A DNA stretch of 64,000 bases from Pythium myriotylum (GCA_023091665.1 JALJCQ010000023.1:1364001-1428000); one strand, 5' to 3'; shown: positions 11,400-20,348, counted from the stretch's first letter. Notes: generated from the letters alone by a model not told the origin. Program-made: numbers and translations.

Positions 11400-12777
11400 G
11401 GGGCCGCATTACTATGCGCCCGTGGTGCACCGTAGGCGAAGTGCTCGCGCCCGGCGGCGGCGGAGTGATCGACCCCGGTTGGGAACTCGTGCTTCGAGCT
11501 GGACAACTGGAAGAACCAGAAGAAGCAGAATCCGCCGGCGACGCGCCCGACGAACCTGCCGGAGGAGAAGAAGGTGGTGTCGGTTTTCGAGGCGAACCTG
11601 AAGGAACGGAGGACGGTCGTTGCGTCTTGGAGGATATTGTATCCGGCGTTGAGGTCGAGAGTGCCGCCAAGCTGGAGATCGCCGGCCCCGAAGCGAGAGC
11701 CCCCGCCAAAATCGCTGTTGCTGGCTGGTTCGCGCCGCTGGAGGCCACTAATGCTGCTAGAGAAGGCGGCAGAGGTGGCGGCATGATGTACAAGGCTGGA
11801 TCGAGAGGAGGAACGCAGTAGCCCGGGTAGGGTACGACCACGCAGTTCACGTTGCATAAGCCTGTCGTGTCTCCACGCCGACAGGCTTCCAGCACGTAGA
11901 GCAGAACATCGGGATCGCAACCCCGGAATGAAGCAGAACGCAGAAAGAAACCAGCCACTTCCGTCGGTGAGCCCAGGGACGACGCCAACCGTGAGGCCAA
12001 GGCCGCCACGTTGGTCAGAGCTTCATCCCGCTGGCGCACCGCCTGGTCCCGCTCCTGAGTCAAGGTGTCTCGCTGCGCTATGAGCCTCGTCGCCGCCCGG
12101 ACGGCCCGCTCTCGCTCGTTACGCCAGCGATCGACGTCTTGTCGCGAATATTCCGGAGCTGGTGGGTGACGAGCGCGCTCATCAGCCAAGACCAGCGCGC
12201 GGGCAAGATATCGGATCCACTCGCCAGCCGTAGTCAGCGCCGTCACCGTGTGTCGTACCCGCTCCAGCAGATTCGTAGCGCCGTATTCCGCCGAGAGCCC
12301 GAGGGCGGCCGAATTCGCAGCCACTAACGCCTGCATCATCTCCTGCTGCGACATGGGTACGTCGGGGGCCGGTGGAGTGCCAAGAAGAGTGTACGACAGA
12401 GGCTGGCCGGCCGGGAGCAGCACCTCAACAGCAGCTACGGAATCCTCAGAAGCTCCCGCCGAGCCGCTCGCCTGGAGCCCAGCGGCCAAGTCCGCGTTAG
12501 CCTGTCGCGTTGCAGCAGCGTCGAGCGAAGAGCCGGGAGGTAGCTGCGCCAACTGATGAACAATCGCCGGGAGGGGCGGCATGGCGGAGGTATCAGCAGA
12601 TGCACGAGATCCAGACGCGGGCGCGGGGGCTGCGGAACCAGACGCCGCCGAATCGGGCGCTGACGAGTGATCCGAGGCGGGCGCTTGACTCGTAGTCGGG
12701 CGCGCGCCTGCTGAAGAAGACTTGCCGGGGTCGGACATGCTACGTGGGCGCGCGGCGGGCGAACTGGAAGTGAGCAT
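11257..12777 (-). CDS. Antisense ORF A in the 3' region of gypsy-1, unknown protein
   Basis: The frame is open from 12894, but the first in-frame ATG is at 12777, giving 506 residues. It has a Ser/Ala/Pro-rich N-terminus and a likely coiled-coil stretch (WRNERERAVRAATRLIAQ, then TQERDQAVRQRDEALTNV). A short ordered part with conserved-looking Cys and Trp-poor sequence follows, then a Pro/Ser tail ending in a run of Asp and Gly. Its last 143 nt overlap the start of ORF B. The acidic stretch continues naturally if the frame changes near 11290, so A and B may be one protein of about 1,100 residues broken by a single indel or joined by frameshifting or splicing. A GTGAGT donor-like sequence lies upstream near 12856 on this strand. 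Function unknown. Confidence 0.5.
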   Translation of the reverse strand: MLTSSSPAARPRSMSDPGKSSSAGARPTTSQAPASDHSSAPDSAASGSAAPAPASGSRASADTSAMPPLPAIVHQLAQLPPGSSLDAAATRQANADLAAGLQASGSAGASEDSVAAVEVLLPAGQPLSYTLLGTPPAPDVPMSQQEMMQALVAANSAALGLSAEYGATNLLERVRHTVTALTTAGEWIRYLARALVLADERARHPPAPEYSRQDVDRWRNERERAVRAATRLIAQRDTLTQERDQAVRQRDEALTNVAALASRLASSLGSPTEVAGFFLRSASFRGCDPDVLLYVLEACRRGDTTGLCNVNCVVVPYPGYCVPPLDPALYIMPPPLPPSLAALVASSGANQPATAILAGALASGPAISSLAALSTSTPDTISSKTQRPSSVPSGSPRKPTPPSSPPAGSSGASPADSASSGSSSCPARSTSSQPGSITPPPPGASTSPTVHHGRIVMRPRGGGDDGDSDGEDDGDDEDEQPEFGTGNSDIEFNQGGAPHIFIRQRQ

Positions 12778-13015
12778 CGTGAAGGAGATCGGCCGCGCTG
12801 TGGCAGGCAAGAGAGACCCGTTAACCCAACGAGATCGATTGAAGTGACAGGCACTCACCGCACCCCGCTTCGCGTGTCCGAAAGGCCCTGTCAAAGGGGC
12901 GGATGTGATGAAGCGACCCGGCGCCGTGGGCGACGGGGAGCATGCGAGGCGCCGCCGAGCGACTTAGGCAGTTTCAGGTAGTTGATTAAAGAGATTAGTC
13001 TCGGTCCGGATTGAT

Positions 13016-13080
13016 ATGCCGGACCGGTCCGGTTCACTTGAACCGGTCCGGATTCTCGGCGCCAGGTCCGGCTTTCGGAC
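13016..13080. repeat. Cluster of GGTCCGG/CCGGACC palindromic motifs
   Basis: The sequence contains GGTCCGG or its complement five times in 65 bp, including the palindrome CCGGACCGGTCCGG. This arrangement near the terminus of gypsy-1 may be a protein-binding or regulatory cluster; function is inferred only from the repetition. Confidence 0.5.
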
Positions 13081-13109
13081 TTAGTGACGTGTCACAGTGA
13101 TCTGAACCT

Positions 13110-13201
13110 TGTGACATTACCCATGTCACTATCGCGGATCATTCGCAAGGTAGTCTGTGACATTATCCATGTCACTATCGCGGGTCATTCGCAAGGTAGT
13201 C
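13110..13201 (+). repeat. 46-bp tandem direct repeat, two copies
   Basis: Copies 13110-13155 and 13156-13201 both start TGTGACATTA and end CAAGGTAGTC. They differ at two positions (C/T and A/G). Each contains the short inverted pair TGACAT and ATGTCA. Tandem units of this kind are common in the U3 region of LTRs, where they can act as enhancers. Confidence 0.85.
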
Positions 13202-13560
13202 AGTCTAGAGCCAGTCTAGGACCCGGTTAAGTACGAGGGGCGACTTGCCTCACGTCCTACAATAATGGACTTTGGATTCTGCGGTCAAGTGCTCAAGTCG
13301 CTCGCCCTCCAAGCCAAGAAACCGGACCCCCTTCGGCATCCCAGACCCAGCAAGGTACGCTTGCTCGTGTTAGGCCTGCGCGTAGTGGATTTGGCTCTGG
13401 CTCGGGTGTGCATTGGTGTGTTGAGTGCTTGATTGTGTGAGTCCGGAGCAAAACTCCCGAGACTTTGTCTAAAGGGACTTGGTCAACTCCAAGGCCCCAA
13501 AGACACTCCATATTAGTGTGGCTTGCTACATACGCAGGCTTTTGAACCCAATTCATCACA

Positions 13561-13870
13561 GGTCCCACTCGACTTCGCGAAAGCTTATGATACTTTGGAC
13601 CGGCGGTTTCTAAGGCTGGCACTCACGCGACATGGGTTCTCTCCTCAGCTCATCCAGGCCGTCCACGCTATGCATCTTGGCACAACTGCGTCGTACCTGG
13701 CAGACTCTGACGTGTCTGCTGATATCGCCATCACGACTGGGATCCGGCAGGGCTGCCCACTAGCCCCTACGCTGTTTGTTCTGGCTGTTGACACCCTCTA
13801 CGAACTCGTTCTGAGCTCGCCGCGATTGCCAGGTCTCAAGCTAGCTGACGGTGCCCACGTGTCCATTGTG
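13561..13870 (+). pseudogene. LINE reverse transcriptase, middle fragment between two LTR elements
   Basis: Coding sequence starts abruptly with the non-LTR RT motif LDFAKAYDTLDRRFL, followed by GIRQGCPLAPTLFVL and VDTLYELVLSSPRLPGLKL, the usual order of RT blocks 3-5 in LINEs. Its 5' continuation lies to the left of gypsy-1, outside the window. Its 3' continuation, FADDTTVYL with the catalytic Asp pair, resumes at 20349 on the far side of gypsy-2. The frame is preserved across the gypsy-2 insertion if about ten bases at the left junction belong to the LINE. Confidence 0.85.
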
Positions 13871-14351
13871 CGCAGCCATAAAAGAATGGCTCGCGTCAGA
13901 AGGGTTAGGCAACGACCTTGATTTGGTTTCAGTATATTATACTGGAACTAAGTTACTACGATTTGTCCTGGAAGGATTATGCACTGGGTGGTGTAAAAGC
14001 ATCCCGAGAGTAATGGGTGATGCTGACCCGGCTGCAACACATTGGTGATGACGTAGTGACTATGCATACTGTATTCAAGAGATTGTAGGAGGGCTTACAT
14101 ATTAGTTGACATAGCTAACTTTGGATACTGAAAGTAAGGTCTAGGACAGACGACATCTAGGCACAGAGCACCCTAGAGGCCCACACAGAGGATAGGAAAA
14201 CAAACTCTAACATCAATCTCACTTCTCAACTTGCTCTCAAGTCAACTAGCCTCAACTAGCCTCGACTAGCCTCGTCCAAGACCAAGCCAACCACCCAGCC
14301 AGCCAGCCCGCGTACTTGTCACCAGGAGCCCAGTACCCCACTTCTGTGACA
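13871..14351 (+). repeat. gypsy-2 5' LTR
   Basis: Identical to 19868-20348 except T versus C in the string GTACTTG(T/C)CACC near the right end. It has CTAGCCTC-type short repeats and a CAGCCAGCCAGC run in its last third. Sequence just inside (TAGTAGCGCTCG) does not start with TGG, so a standard tRNA 3'-end primer site is not evident. Confidence 0.92.
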
Positions 14352-14650
14352 TAGTAGCGCTCGTCGGTCAAGTCCTCTGCCAAGACTGGTGATCAAGTCT
14401 CGCAGTTTTTCGCTGGCTCAAGGATATGTGGGTGCGAACCTGCAGTGTCAAGACCAAGTTCAAGTGGTGTGGTAGTCCCTGTCCCGTGAGTCTGAGTGCT
14501 CCTGCGTACCGTAAATCCTCTTCACCTGAGTTGAGGACAGATTCGGGCGTATCAGCAGTGCTCTTACTCGGTCTGCCTGAGCTAGAAGTTGGCGTAAGTG
14601 GAACCTGTATTGGTTTCCGCCCGGCTCTGTGTAGTACCAACCTTCGTTGG

Positions 14651-15040
14651 ATGACCCGAACATCTGCGAAAGGGAAGGCTCGTCGTGTGAGACGTGCCAA
14701 CAACTACAAGTCCCTCAACCTCGGTGATCCATCGCGACCCGTGGTGCTAGAGACGTGCGTACCTCGCCGCATCGACGTTACGGATAACTTTCTCGTTGAG
14801 GGGGATCCGAACGCGGCTGAGAAGTACTTTCACTGCAAGCACGATCTAGTAGAAGCCGTCAAGAAGGCGAAGCGCGTCACCAAAGCGTTCGTCAAGCTCG
14901 GTGCGGCTCTCGCCACGGACGAACTTCAGAAGGACCACGAGAAGAAGCTCGAAGCCGTTTTCAACTTCCTGAAAAAGGCCGAAGACTTCGCGACAGTACG
15001 TCTAGACGAGATCTTTGTTTCTAAACCGAATCGTCAGTAG
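14651..15040 (+). CDS. gypsy-2 leader ORF (ORF0), unknown 129-residue protein
   Basis: An ATG at 14651 opens 129 codons between the 5' LTR and Gag; the frame is open further upstream (to 14426), but that part reads like untranslated leader. The N-terminus is basic (SAKGKARRVRRANNYK). The C-terminal half is charged and helix-prone (LVEAVKKAKRVTKAFVKLGA, EKKLEAVFNFLKKAEDFATV), with a possible coiled coil. Codons are regular and there are no stops. It ends 99 nt before the Gag-Pol ATG, in the same frame class as a separate cistron. I recognise no family. It could be an RNA- or DNA-binding accessory protein or an N-terminal Gag piece split off. Confidence 0.55.
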   Translation: MTRTSAKGKARRVRRANNYKSLNLGDPSRPVVLETCVPRRIDVTDNFLVEGDPNAAEKYFHCKHDLVEAVKKAKRVTKAFVKLGAALATDELQKDHEKKLEAVFNFLKKAEDFATVRLDEIFVSKPNRQ

Positions 15041-15139
15041 AATCTTCTAAGTTTCGGTTCAACTTGATTGCTTTTGGATTGCGAAAGCATCGTCTTCGTA
15101 ATCCATCGGTGACATCGTATACGCTGAGAAGTCCGACTT

Positions 15140-18100
15140 ATGTCTAGTCGTCGTGCTAGAGAAGTCGAGCGTGAGTCACCAAATCTACGTCCACGTCGTC
15201 AAAGCAGATCGAACGATCCTGAAGAAGTTGAACGTGCTCGTTCAGCGTCAAGAACCCGTTCAACTCAAGCAGAGCCAATGCAGCATCAAGAAGCTCAAGG
15301 TCAGGGAGGAGAAGTCCCACAGGCTCCGCAAGCTGCTCCAGCCAATCAAGGGAACTTTGCCGGAGGGCAAGTTCCAGGGGAAGTGTTCCAGCAGTTCATG
15401 ATGTTCATGCAGCAGCAGAACCAGCAGTCCCAGGCGCAGCTGCAGGCGTTCATGCAGATGACGAATAACCAGTTCAACCAGATGCTCAACCTTCATGGGT
15501 CTACGCGTCGTCGAGATCCGCCGATGTATGAAGGAAAGGTCAACGAAGACATAGAGTTGTGGATCTTCAACACGGAAGACTACTACTCGAACAAGCGTGC
15601 TGTGATGCATGCTGAGACCTCAGACTTTGTTGAAGAAGTCACTGGCAATCTGGGAAAGTCGGTTCAGAACTGGGCTCCGACGATCTTCGCAGTAGAGTGT
15701 GCTGCTGCGGGGATTCCCAAGACGTGGGAATTGTTCAAGGCTAAGTTGCGTCAGCGCTATAAGCCATTGGACTTTGAGTACAACCTTCGTGAGCGAATGT
15801 TTGAACTCAAGCAAACTGGATCGATCCATGAATATGTGGCAAAGTTTCAGGACTTGCATTCGCAGTCTGAACTTCCCATCGCGGATCTTGATCAGCGTTT
15901 CTATTTCCAACACGGCCTTGGTGCTGAGACTTCCGCAGAGATCAAGGAAGAAAGTCCTAAGACGTTGGATGATACGATCAAGATCGCCACAAATTTCGAG
16001 TTTGCGCATTATTCTGGGAAACCGCCGAAGCAGAATGGTCAGAAGAACTCATCGAAGTTGAACCACGACTCTGCAGGCACTGCTACCAAGTCGAAGAAAG
16101 GTAACAAGTGGAAGAAGAAAGGACACGACTCTCAGAGGAACAACGATGACTGGAAGAAGGAAGCCACTTGCCATGCGTGCAAGAAGAAGGGGCATATCTC
16201 TCCGGATTGTCCTCTGAACAAGGAGTCAAATCACTACATTAGTGGTAACTTGTACGCGATTCTCGAAGTCCAAGCTCTTGCTTTCAAGGAGCCTAAGTGG
16301 AAGAAGAATGTGTCCATCTTCGTCGACAACGGTTGCAGCATGAATGGTGTCTCAGAAGATCTGGTGGAAGTGTTGAACTTGCAAGAAACGGTCGAAGACT
16401 TGATGGAAGTCAAGCTCGGTTATGAGCAGACCGTATACCGCCATCGTCGAATGGTGGAGATGTCTCTTGAAGTTCCCGGTTTCCCCACGATCACGTCTAA
16501 GTTTCAGGTGATGCCTATCCCTGAAGGCAATGACATTTTGCTTGGTATGCGATGGCTTCGTGAACAGAATCCCGACATCGATTGGGCTGAGCTAAAGCTT
16601 ACGCCACGTACTGGTGTACAGCCTGAAGAGCCTCTTGTTCTACGTACGCCTGCGGCGCGTCCCGCTCGCTTTGTCGCCAATCGCCGTCGTGCTAGACAAA
16701 GTCATAATCGTGAGATCTTCAACTACTATCGTCAACATGGACATGATAGTGAGTTGGGTCATACCAAGTTCATCTCCATGAAGAAACTTGCCAAAGAGCT
16801 GCGCAAGGGAGATGTCGAGTGTGTGTTTATGATTAATCCACACGACTCGGAGAAAGCTGCTAGGTATCGGCAGCAAGGATGGGAAGCTTTGAAGGACAAC
16901 CCAGCTTTTGATGTGCTATGGAAGCGTCGTGACACTGTGTTTCGAACGGAGCTACCGAACACTGTGCCACCTGTCCGTGAAGGTATTGAACATGTCATCG
17001 AACTCAAGCCTGGTACAAAGCCCATCTCAGTTCCTCAGTGGCGACAAAGCCCTGAGCAACGTAAGGTGATCCAAGAATTGACCAAGGAAATGGTCAAGGC
17101 AGGTATCGTTCGTCCTAGTAACTCGCCTTTCTCGGCACCGACTTTCTGTGTGAAGAAAGCTGTTGGATGGCGAATAGTCCATGACTTTCGTCTGTTGAAC
17201 AACAACACGATCTTGCCAGCAATTCCTATGCCGCGCAAAGAAGACACCTTTGACGCAATGTCAGGAAGCTATTGGTTTTCATGCATGGATTTGCTTTGGG
17301 GTTACTATCAAGTGAAGCTCAGAGAACAAGATATACCGTTTACAGCGTTTTCAACGCCTGATGGCTTGTTCGAGTATCTTGTAACTCCCATGGGACTTAG
17401 TGGAAGTCCTGGCACTTTCAATCGACTTCTTCAAAGAGTATTCAGCGACATGCGCGATGTGATGCGTATCTACTTTGACGATATCTACGTCTTCACGAGA
17501 AGCACGGACATCAATGAGCATCTCGAGGCGTTGGATCGAGTACTTCGAAGATGTGAAGAGCAACAGTTATACATCAAGCTGTCGAAGTGTCAGTTCTGTG
17601 TTCCGGAAATTCCTTGTCTTGGAGATTTCGTTGGAAGGAATGGCGTTCGCATGGATCCTGATAAGATCAAGGTTATCAAGGATTGGCCAGTTCCGAAGAC
17701 AAAGAAGCAGATGGAGAGTTTTCTCGGTACAACAGTGTACGTTTCTCGTTTCTGCACGGACTTTGCTCAGTTCGCGGGTCCGCTCCATGAGTGTATCAAG
17801 GGAAAGAGATCAAGTGAGTCCATCGAGCTCAATGATCATCAACTGGCATGCTTCGAACAACTCAAGCTTCGCTTATCGTCACCGCCTGTTTTGAAACTTC
17901 CGGACTTCACGAAACCTTTTGGCATTCGTATGGATGCATCCAATTTCGCAATTGGGGGAGTCTTGTTTCAAAAGGAGGGAGAGTTGGAGTATCCAATCGC
18001 ATACACTGGTCGAAAACTGAAGTCGGCTGAACTCAATTATCCAATTCGTGAACAAGAACTTCTCGCAATCATGCATGCCTTGAAAGTTTGGCGCGTGTAT

Positions 18101-19162
18101 TTGCTCGATCGTCCATTTGTTGTGGAGACTGATCACAAGAGCATTGAGACTATTCTCACGCAGAAGACCACGAACAGAAGAATTGCCCGTTGGTTCAACG
18201 AACTTGCTGAGTTTCAACCTCAGTTCAAGTGGATTCCAGGACATACGAATGACGTTGCAGACGCCTTGTCCAGGAACCCGGACTTTGAGCATAAAGCCGC
18301 TCAAGTCAGTTTAGATGATCTTCTGAAAGCAGCATCTAATAGAGAGATTGTTGCGACCATCGAGCCAAGTCCAGTTGCTGTCGAAGAGGTGACAAGGAAA
18401 CTGTACAAGTCGGATCAGAAGACACGAGAAATCTTGACGAAGATTTCTGATGGTTCAACCGTGTTAAAGTATAGCGTAGTTGACGGACTCCTTTACTATC
18501 AGACACAAGAAGATGAAGAACCTCGACTCGTGATCCCCGACAATGAAGATCTGAAGAATCGTGTGATTTATGAAAACCACGATGTTGTGACTGCAGGACA
18601 CCCAGGATACTTCAAGACGTATCTAGCAGTCCAGAAGAAGTACTATTGGCCTCGTATGACCAAGTACATTCAGCGCTATGTGAACACTTGTGAAATGTGT
18701 CAGCGCATTAAGGTGAGGCAGATGAAGCCTCCAGGTCTACTCAATCCGCTTAGTATTCCATCGGGAAGATGGGTTGAGATCTCCATGGATTTCTTGGTAG
18801 CGTTGCCAGAAACTGGAGATGGGCATGATGCTATTATGGTCATAGTTGATCGTTTGACCAAGCGTGCGAAGTTCATCGTAACCCGCACAACCGCCACGGC
18901 AGAAGATACTGCTGATCTCTTCATGAAGCATTATGTGAAGGATCATGGCTTGCCCAAGACAATAGTTTCGGATCGTGACTCGAAGTTCACGTCGAAATTT
19001 TGGTCCTCAGTGACATCGATCCTGAAGACTACTCACAACCTTTCCTCAGCGTTTAGACCGCAGACAGACGGACAGACAGAACGCACGAATCGTTTCATCG
19101 AAGACTATCTCAGAGGTGTTGTGAACCCGATCCAGAATGATTGGGATTATTTTTGCATCTAG
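15140..19162 (+). CDS. gypsy-2 Gag-Pol polyprotein (frame broken near the integrase C-terminus)
   Basis: An ATG at 15140 starts a 1,340-codon single frame. Residues 1-330 are Gag (Gln-rich helix, then capsid). A zinc knuckle CHACKKKGHISPDC is near 343. Retropepsin is near 393 (FVDNGCSMNG; D-N-G replaces the usual D-S/T-G). Reverse transcriptase spans about 620-860, with MDLLWGYYQVKL and YFDDIYVF. The RNase H begins near 931 (DASNFAIGG, TDHKSIET). Integrase is from about 1145: HPGYFKT with CEMC, then MDFLVALPE, VSDRDSKF and TDGQTERT for D-D-E. It is cut after NDWDYF by one missing T in a T run. The remainder is open from 19141. No Gag/Pol shift is needed in this element. Confidence 0.93.
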   Translation: MSSRRAREVERESPNLRPRRQSRSNDPEEVERARSASRTRSTQAEPMQHQEAQGQGGEVPQAPQAAPANQGNFAGGQVPGEVFQQFMMFMQQQNQQSQAQLQAFMQMTNNQFNQMLNLHGSTRRRDPPMYEGKVNEDIELWIFNTEDYYSNKRAVMHAETSDFVEEVTGNLGKSVQNWAPTIFAVECAAAGIPKTWELFKAKLRQRYKPLDFEYNLRERMFELKQTGSIHEYVAKFQDLHSQSELPIADLDQRFYFQHGLGAETSAEIKEESPKTLDDTIKIATNFEFAHYSGKPPKQNGQKNSSKLNHDSAGTATKSKKGNKWKKKGHDSQRNNDDWKKEATCHACKKKGHISPDCPLNKESNHYISGNLYAILEVQALAFKEPKWKKNVSIFVDNGCSMNGVSEDLVEVLNLQETVEDLMEVKLGYEQTVYRHRRMVEMSLEVPGFPTITSKFQVMPIPEGNDILLGMRWLREQNPDIDWAELKLTPRTGVQPEEPLVLRTPAARPARFVANRRRARQSHNREIFNYYRQHGHDSELGHTKFISMKKLAKELRKGDVECVFMINPHDSEKAARYRQQGWEALKDNPAFDVLWKRRDTVFRTELPNTVPPVREGIEHVIELKPGTKPISVPQWRQSPEQRKVIQELTKEMVKAGIVRPSNSPFSAPTFCVKKAVGWRIVHDFRLLNNNTILPAIPMPRKEDTFDAMSGSYWFSCMDLLWGYYQVKLREQDIPFTAFSTPDGLFEYLVTPMGLSGSPGTFNRLLQRVFSDMRDVMRIYFDDIYVFTRSTDINEHLEALDRVLRRCEEQQLYIKLSKCQFCVPEIPCLGDFVGRNGVRMDPDKIKVIKDWPVPKTKKQMESFLGTTVYVSRFCTDFAQFAGPLHECIKGKRSSESIELNDHQLACFEQLKLRLSSPPVLKLPDFTKPFGIRMDASNFAIGGVLFQKEGELEYPIAYTGRKLKSAELNYPIREQELLAIMHALKVWRVYLLDRPFVVETDHKSIETILTQKTTNRRIARWFNELAEFQPQFKWIPGHTNDVADALSRNPDFEHKAAQVSLDDLLKAASNREIVATIEPSPVAVEEVTRKLYKSDQKTREILTKISDGSTVLKYSVVDGLLYYQTQEDEEPRLVIPDNEDLKNRVIYENHDVVTAGHPGYFKTYLAVQKKYYWPRMTKYIQRYVNTCEMCQRIKVRQMKPPGLLNPLSIPSGRWVEISMDFLVALPETGDGHDAIMVIVDRLTKRAKFIVTRTTATAEDTADLFMKHYVKDHGLPKTIVSDRDSKFTSKFWSSVTSILKTTHNLSSAFRPQTDGQTERTNRFIEDYLRGVVNPIQNDWDYFCI

Positions 19163-19878
19163 CGGAATTCGCCTACAACCGCAGAGTGCATTCGTCGATC
19201 GGCATGTGTCCATTTGAAGCTGATCTAGGCTATGTTCCATACATGGCAGACGATATTGCTGCAGACCCAGGATTCAAAAAGTTGGATAAGGCTGCGCAGA
19301 CATTCTTGCTTCGACAAGAAGTGTTTTTGAAGAAGGCAAAAGATGCAATTAGTGAAGCACAAGAGCGTATGAAGTCGTATTATGACAAGAATCGCCTGCA
19401 TCAAGAGTTTGAAGTTGGTCAACTCGTGCTACTCGACGGCAAGAATCTTGATATTCGCCACAAAGGCTTCGCATCGACAAGCAAATTGGCACCAAGATTT
19501 ATCGGACCCTACCCCATCGTGAAGAAAGTCCATCAAGATTCGTATGAACTTGCCATGTCGAAGGATCTTCGTATCCATCCCGTTTTCCACACATCTTTGC
19601 TCAAGCCGTATATGAAGGATAACAAACGCAAACAGCAGACTACGAAGGTTTTGCTTGCGAACGGCATTACTGAAGGACAACTCATCGAAGCTGTCATTGG
19701 GCATCGGAAGATTCGTGGAAGAGACCAGTACAAGATACACTGGCTCGGAGAATCAAGACGTCAAGCCACATGGGAACCCGTTGAAAACCTGAAGCAGATT
19801 CCAAGTCTCATCGAAGCATACTGGAAGTCTGTGCAGGGGGGCCTTCTCTCGAAGGGAGGTCATGTGACGCAGCCATAA
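19141..19878 (+). CDS. gypsy-2 integrase C-terminus and chromodomain (after the frameshift)
   Basis: The frame continues the polyprotein one base out of phase: LHLAEFAYNRRVHSS follows directly on the DWDYF of the upstream frame. Then come a helical region with KDAISEAQERMKSYYDKNR, the GPYPIVKKVHQDSYEL barrel, HPVFHTSLLKPY, and a chromodomain at the end (KIRGRDQYKIHWLGESRRQ, then ATWEPVENLKQ). It overlaps the 3' LTR by 11 nt, ending at 19878. Apart from the single-base shift it looks complete, so the element is close to functional. Confidence 0.88.
   Translation: MGLFLHLAEFAYNRRVHSSIGMCPFEADLGYVPYMADDIAADPGFKKLDKAAQTFLLRQEVFLKKAKDAISEAQERMKSYYDKNRLHQEFEVGQLVLLDGKNLDIRHKGFASTSKLAPRFIGPYPIVKKVHQDSYELAMSKDLRIHPVFHTSLLKPYMKDNKRKQQTTKVLLANGITEGQLIEAVIGHRKIRGRDQYKIHWLGESRRQATWEPVENLKQIPSLIEAYWKSVQGGLLSKGGHVTQP
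19851..19859 (+). other. gypsy-2 polypurine tract
   Basis: GAAGGGAGG lies a few bases before the 3' LTR (TGTGACGCAGCC...). This is the expected position of the plus-strand DNA primer. Confidence 0.65.
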
Positions 19879-20348
19879 AAGAATGGCTCGCGTCAGAAGG
19901 GTTAGGCAACGACCTTGATTTGGTTTCAGTATATTATACTGGAACTAAGTTACTACGATTTGTCCTGGAAGGATTATGCACTGGGTGGTGTAAAAGCATC
20001 CCGAGAGTAATGGGTGATGCTGACCCGGCTGCAACACATTGGTGATGACGTAGTGACTATGCATACTGTATTCAAGAGATTGTAGGAGGGCTTACATATT
20101 AGTTGACATAGCTAACTTTGGATACTGAAAGTAAGGTCTAGGACAGACGACATCTAGGCACAGAGCACCCTAGAGGCCCACACAGAGGATAGGAAAACAA
20201 ACTCTAACATCAATCTCACTTCTCAACTTGCTCTCAAGTCAACTAGCCTCAACTAGCCTCGACTAGCCTCGTCCAAGACCAAGCCAACCACCCAGCCAGC
20301 CAGCCCGCGTACTTGCCACCAGGAGCCCAGTACCCCACTTCTGTGACA
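19868..20348 (+). repeat. gypsy-2 3' LTR
   Basis: Second copy of the 481-bp repeat, one substitution from the 5' copy. Immediately after its final CA the LINE frame resumes (GCTTTGCGGATGAC). Confidence 0.92.

Larger units (their letters stand above)
1..13560 (+). mobile_element. gypsy-1: large degenerate Ty3/gypsy LTR retrotransposon with extra RNase H and 3' antisense ORFs (left end outside window)
   Basis: Gag, protease, reverse transcriptase, a tethered RNase H remnant, a second full RNase H, integrase and chromodomain follow each other on the plus strand from the left edge to 9178. Between pol and the right terminus lie about 3.3 kb coding on the opposite strand (9519-12777). The right end is placed at 13560 because the sequence up to there ends in TCACA and LINE reverse-transcriptase coding starts immediately after. 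Frame breaks in gag-pol near 2760, 3190, 5700-5850 and 6330 and a nonsense codon at 6383 make it inactive as it stands. No 5' LTR is visible. The second RNase H plus 3' antisense ORF recalls the plant Tat lineage; that parallel is inference. Confidence 0.85.
12960..13560 (+). repeat. Probable 3' LTR or terminal region of gypsy-1
   Basis: Non-coding sequence runs between the antisense ORFs and the point where LINE coding resumes. The right end TCACA at 13556-13560 pairs with TGTGA at 13110, giving a possible LTR of 451 bp. No clear polypurine tract precedes 13110, and the matching 5' LTR is outside the window, so the left boundary is uncertain. Confidence 0.5.
13871..20348 (+). mobile_element. 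gypsy-2: young, nearly complete chromodomain Ty3/gypsy element inserted in a LINE
   Basis: A 6.48-kb element is bounded by direct repeats 13871-14351 and 19868-20348 with one difference in 481 bp. It contains a small leader ORF, a single long Gag-Pol frame, a polypurine tract (19851-19859) and a chromodomain. The right end is ...TGTGACA at 20348. The left end is ambiguous by about 5-10 bp because the 3' copy is preceded by TGTGA and the 5' copy by TGTG. I could not fix a clean target duplication. The only coding lesion seen is one missing T in a T run at 19150-19156, which could also be a sequencing error. Confidence 0.92.
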
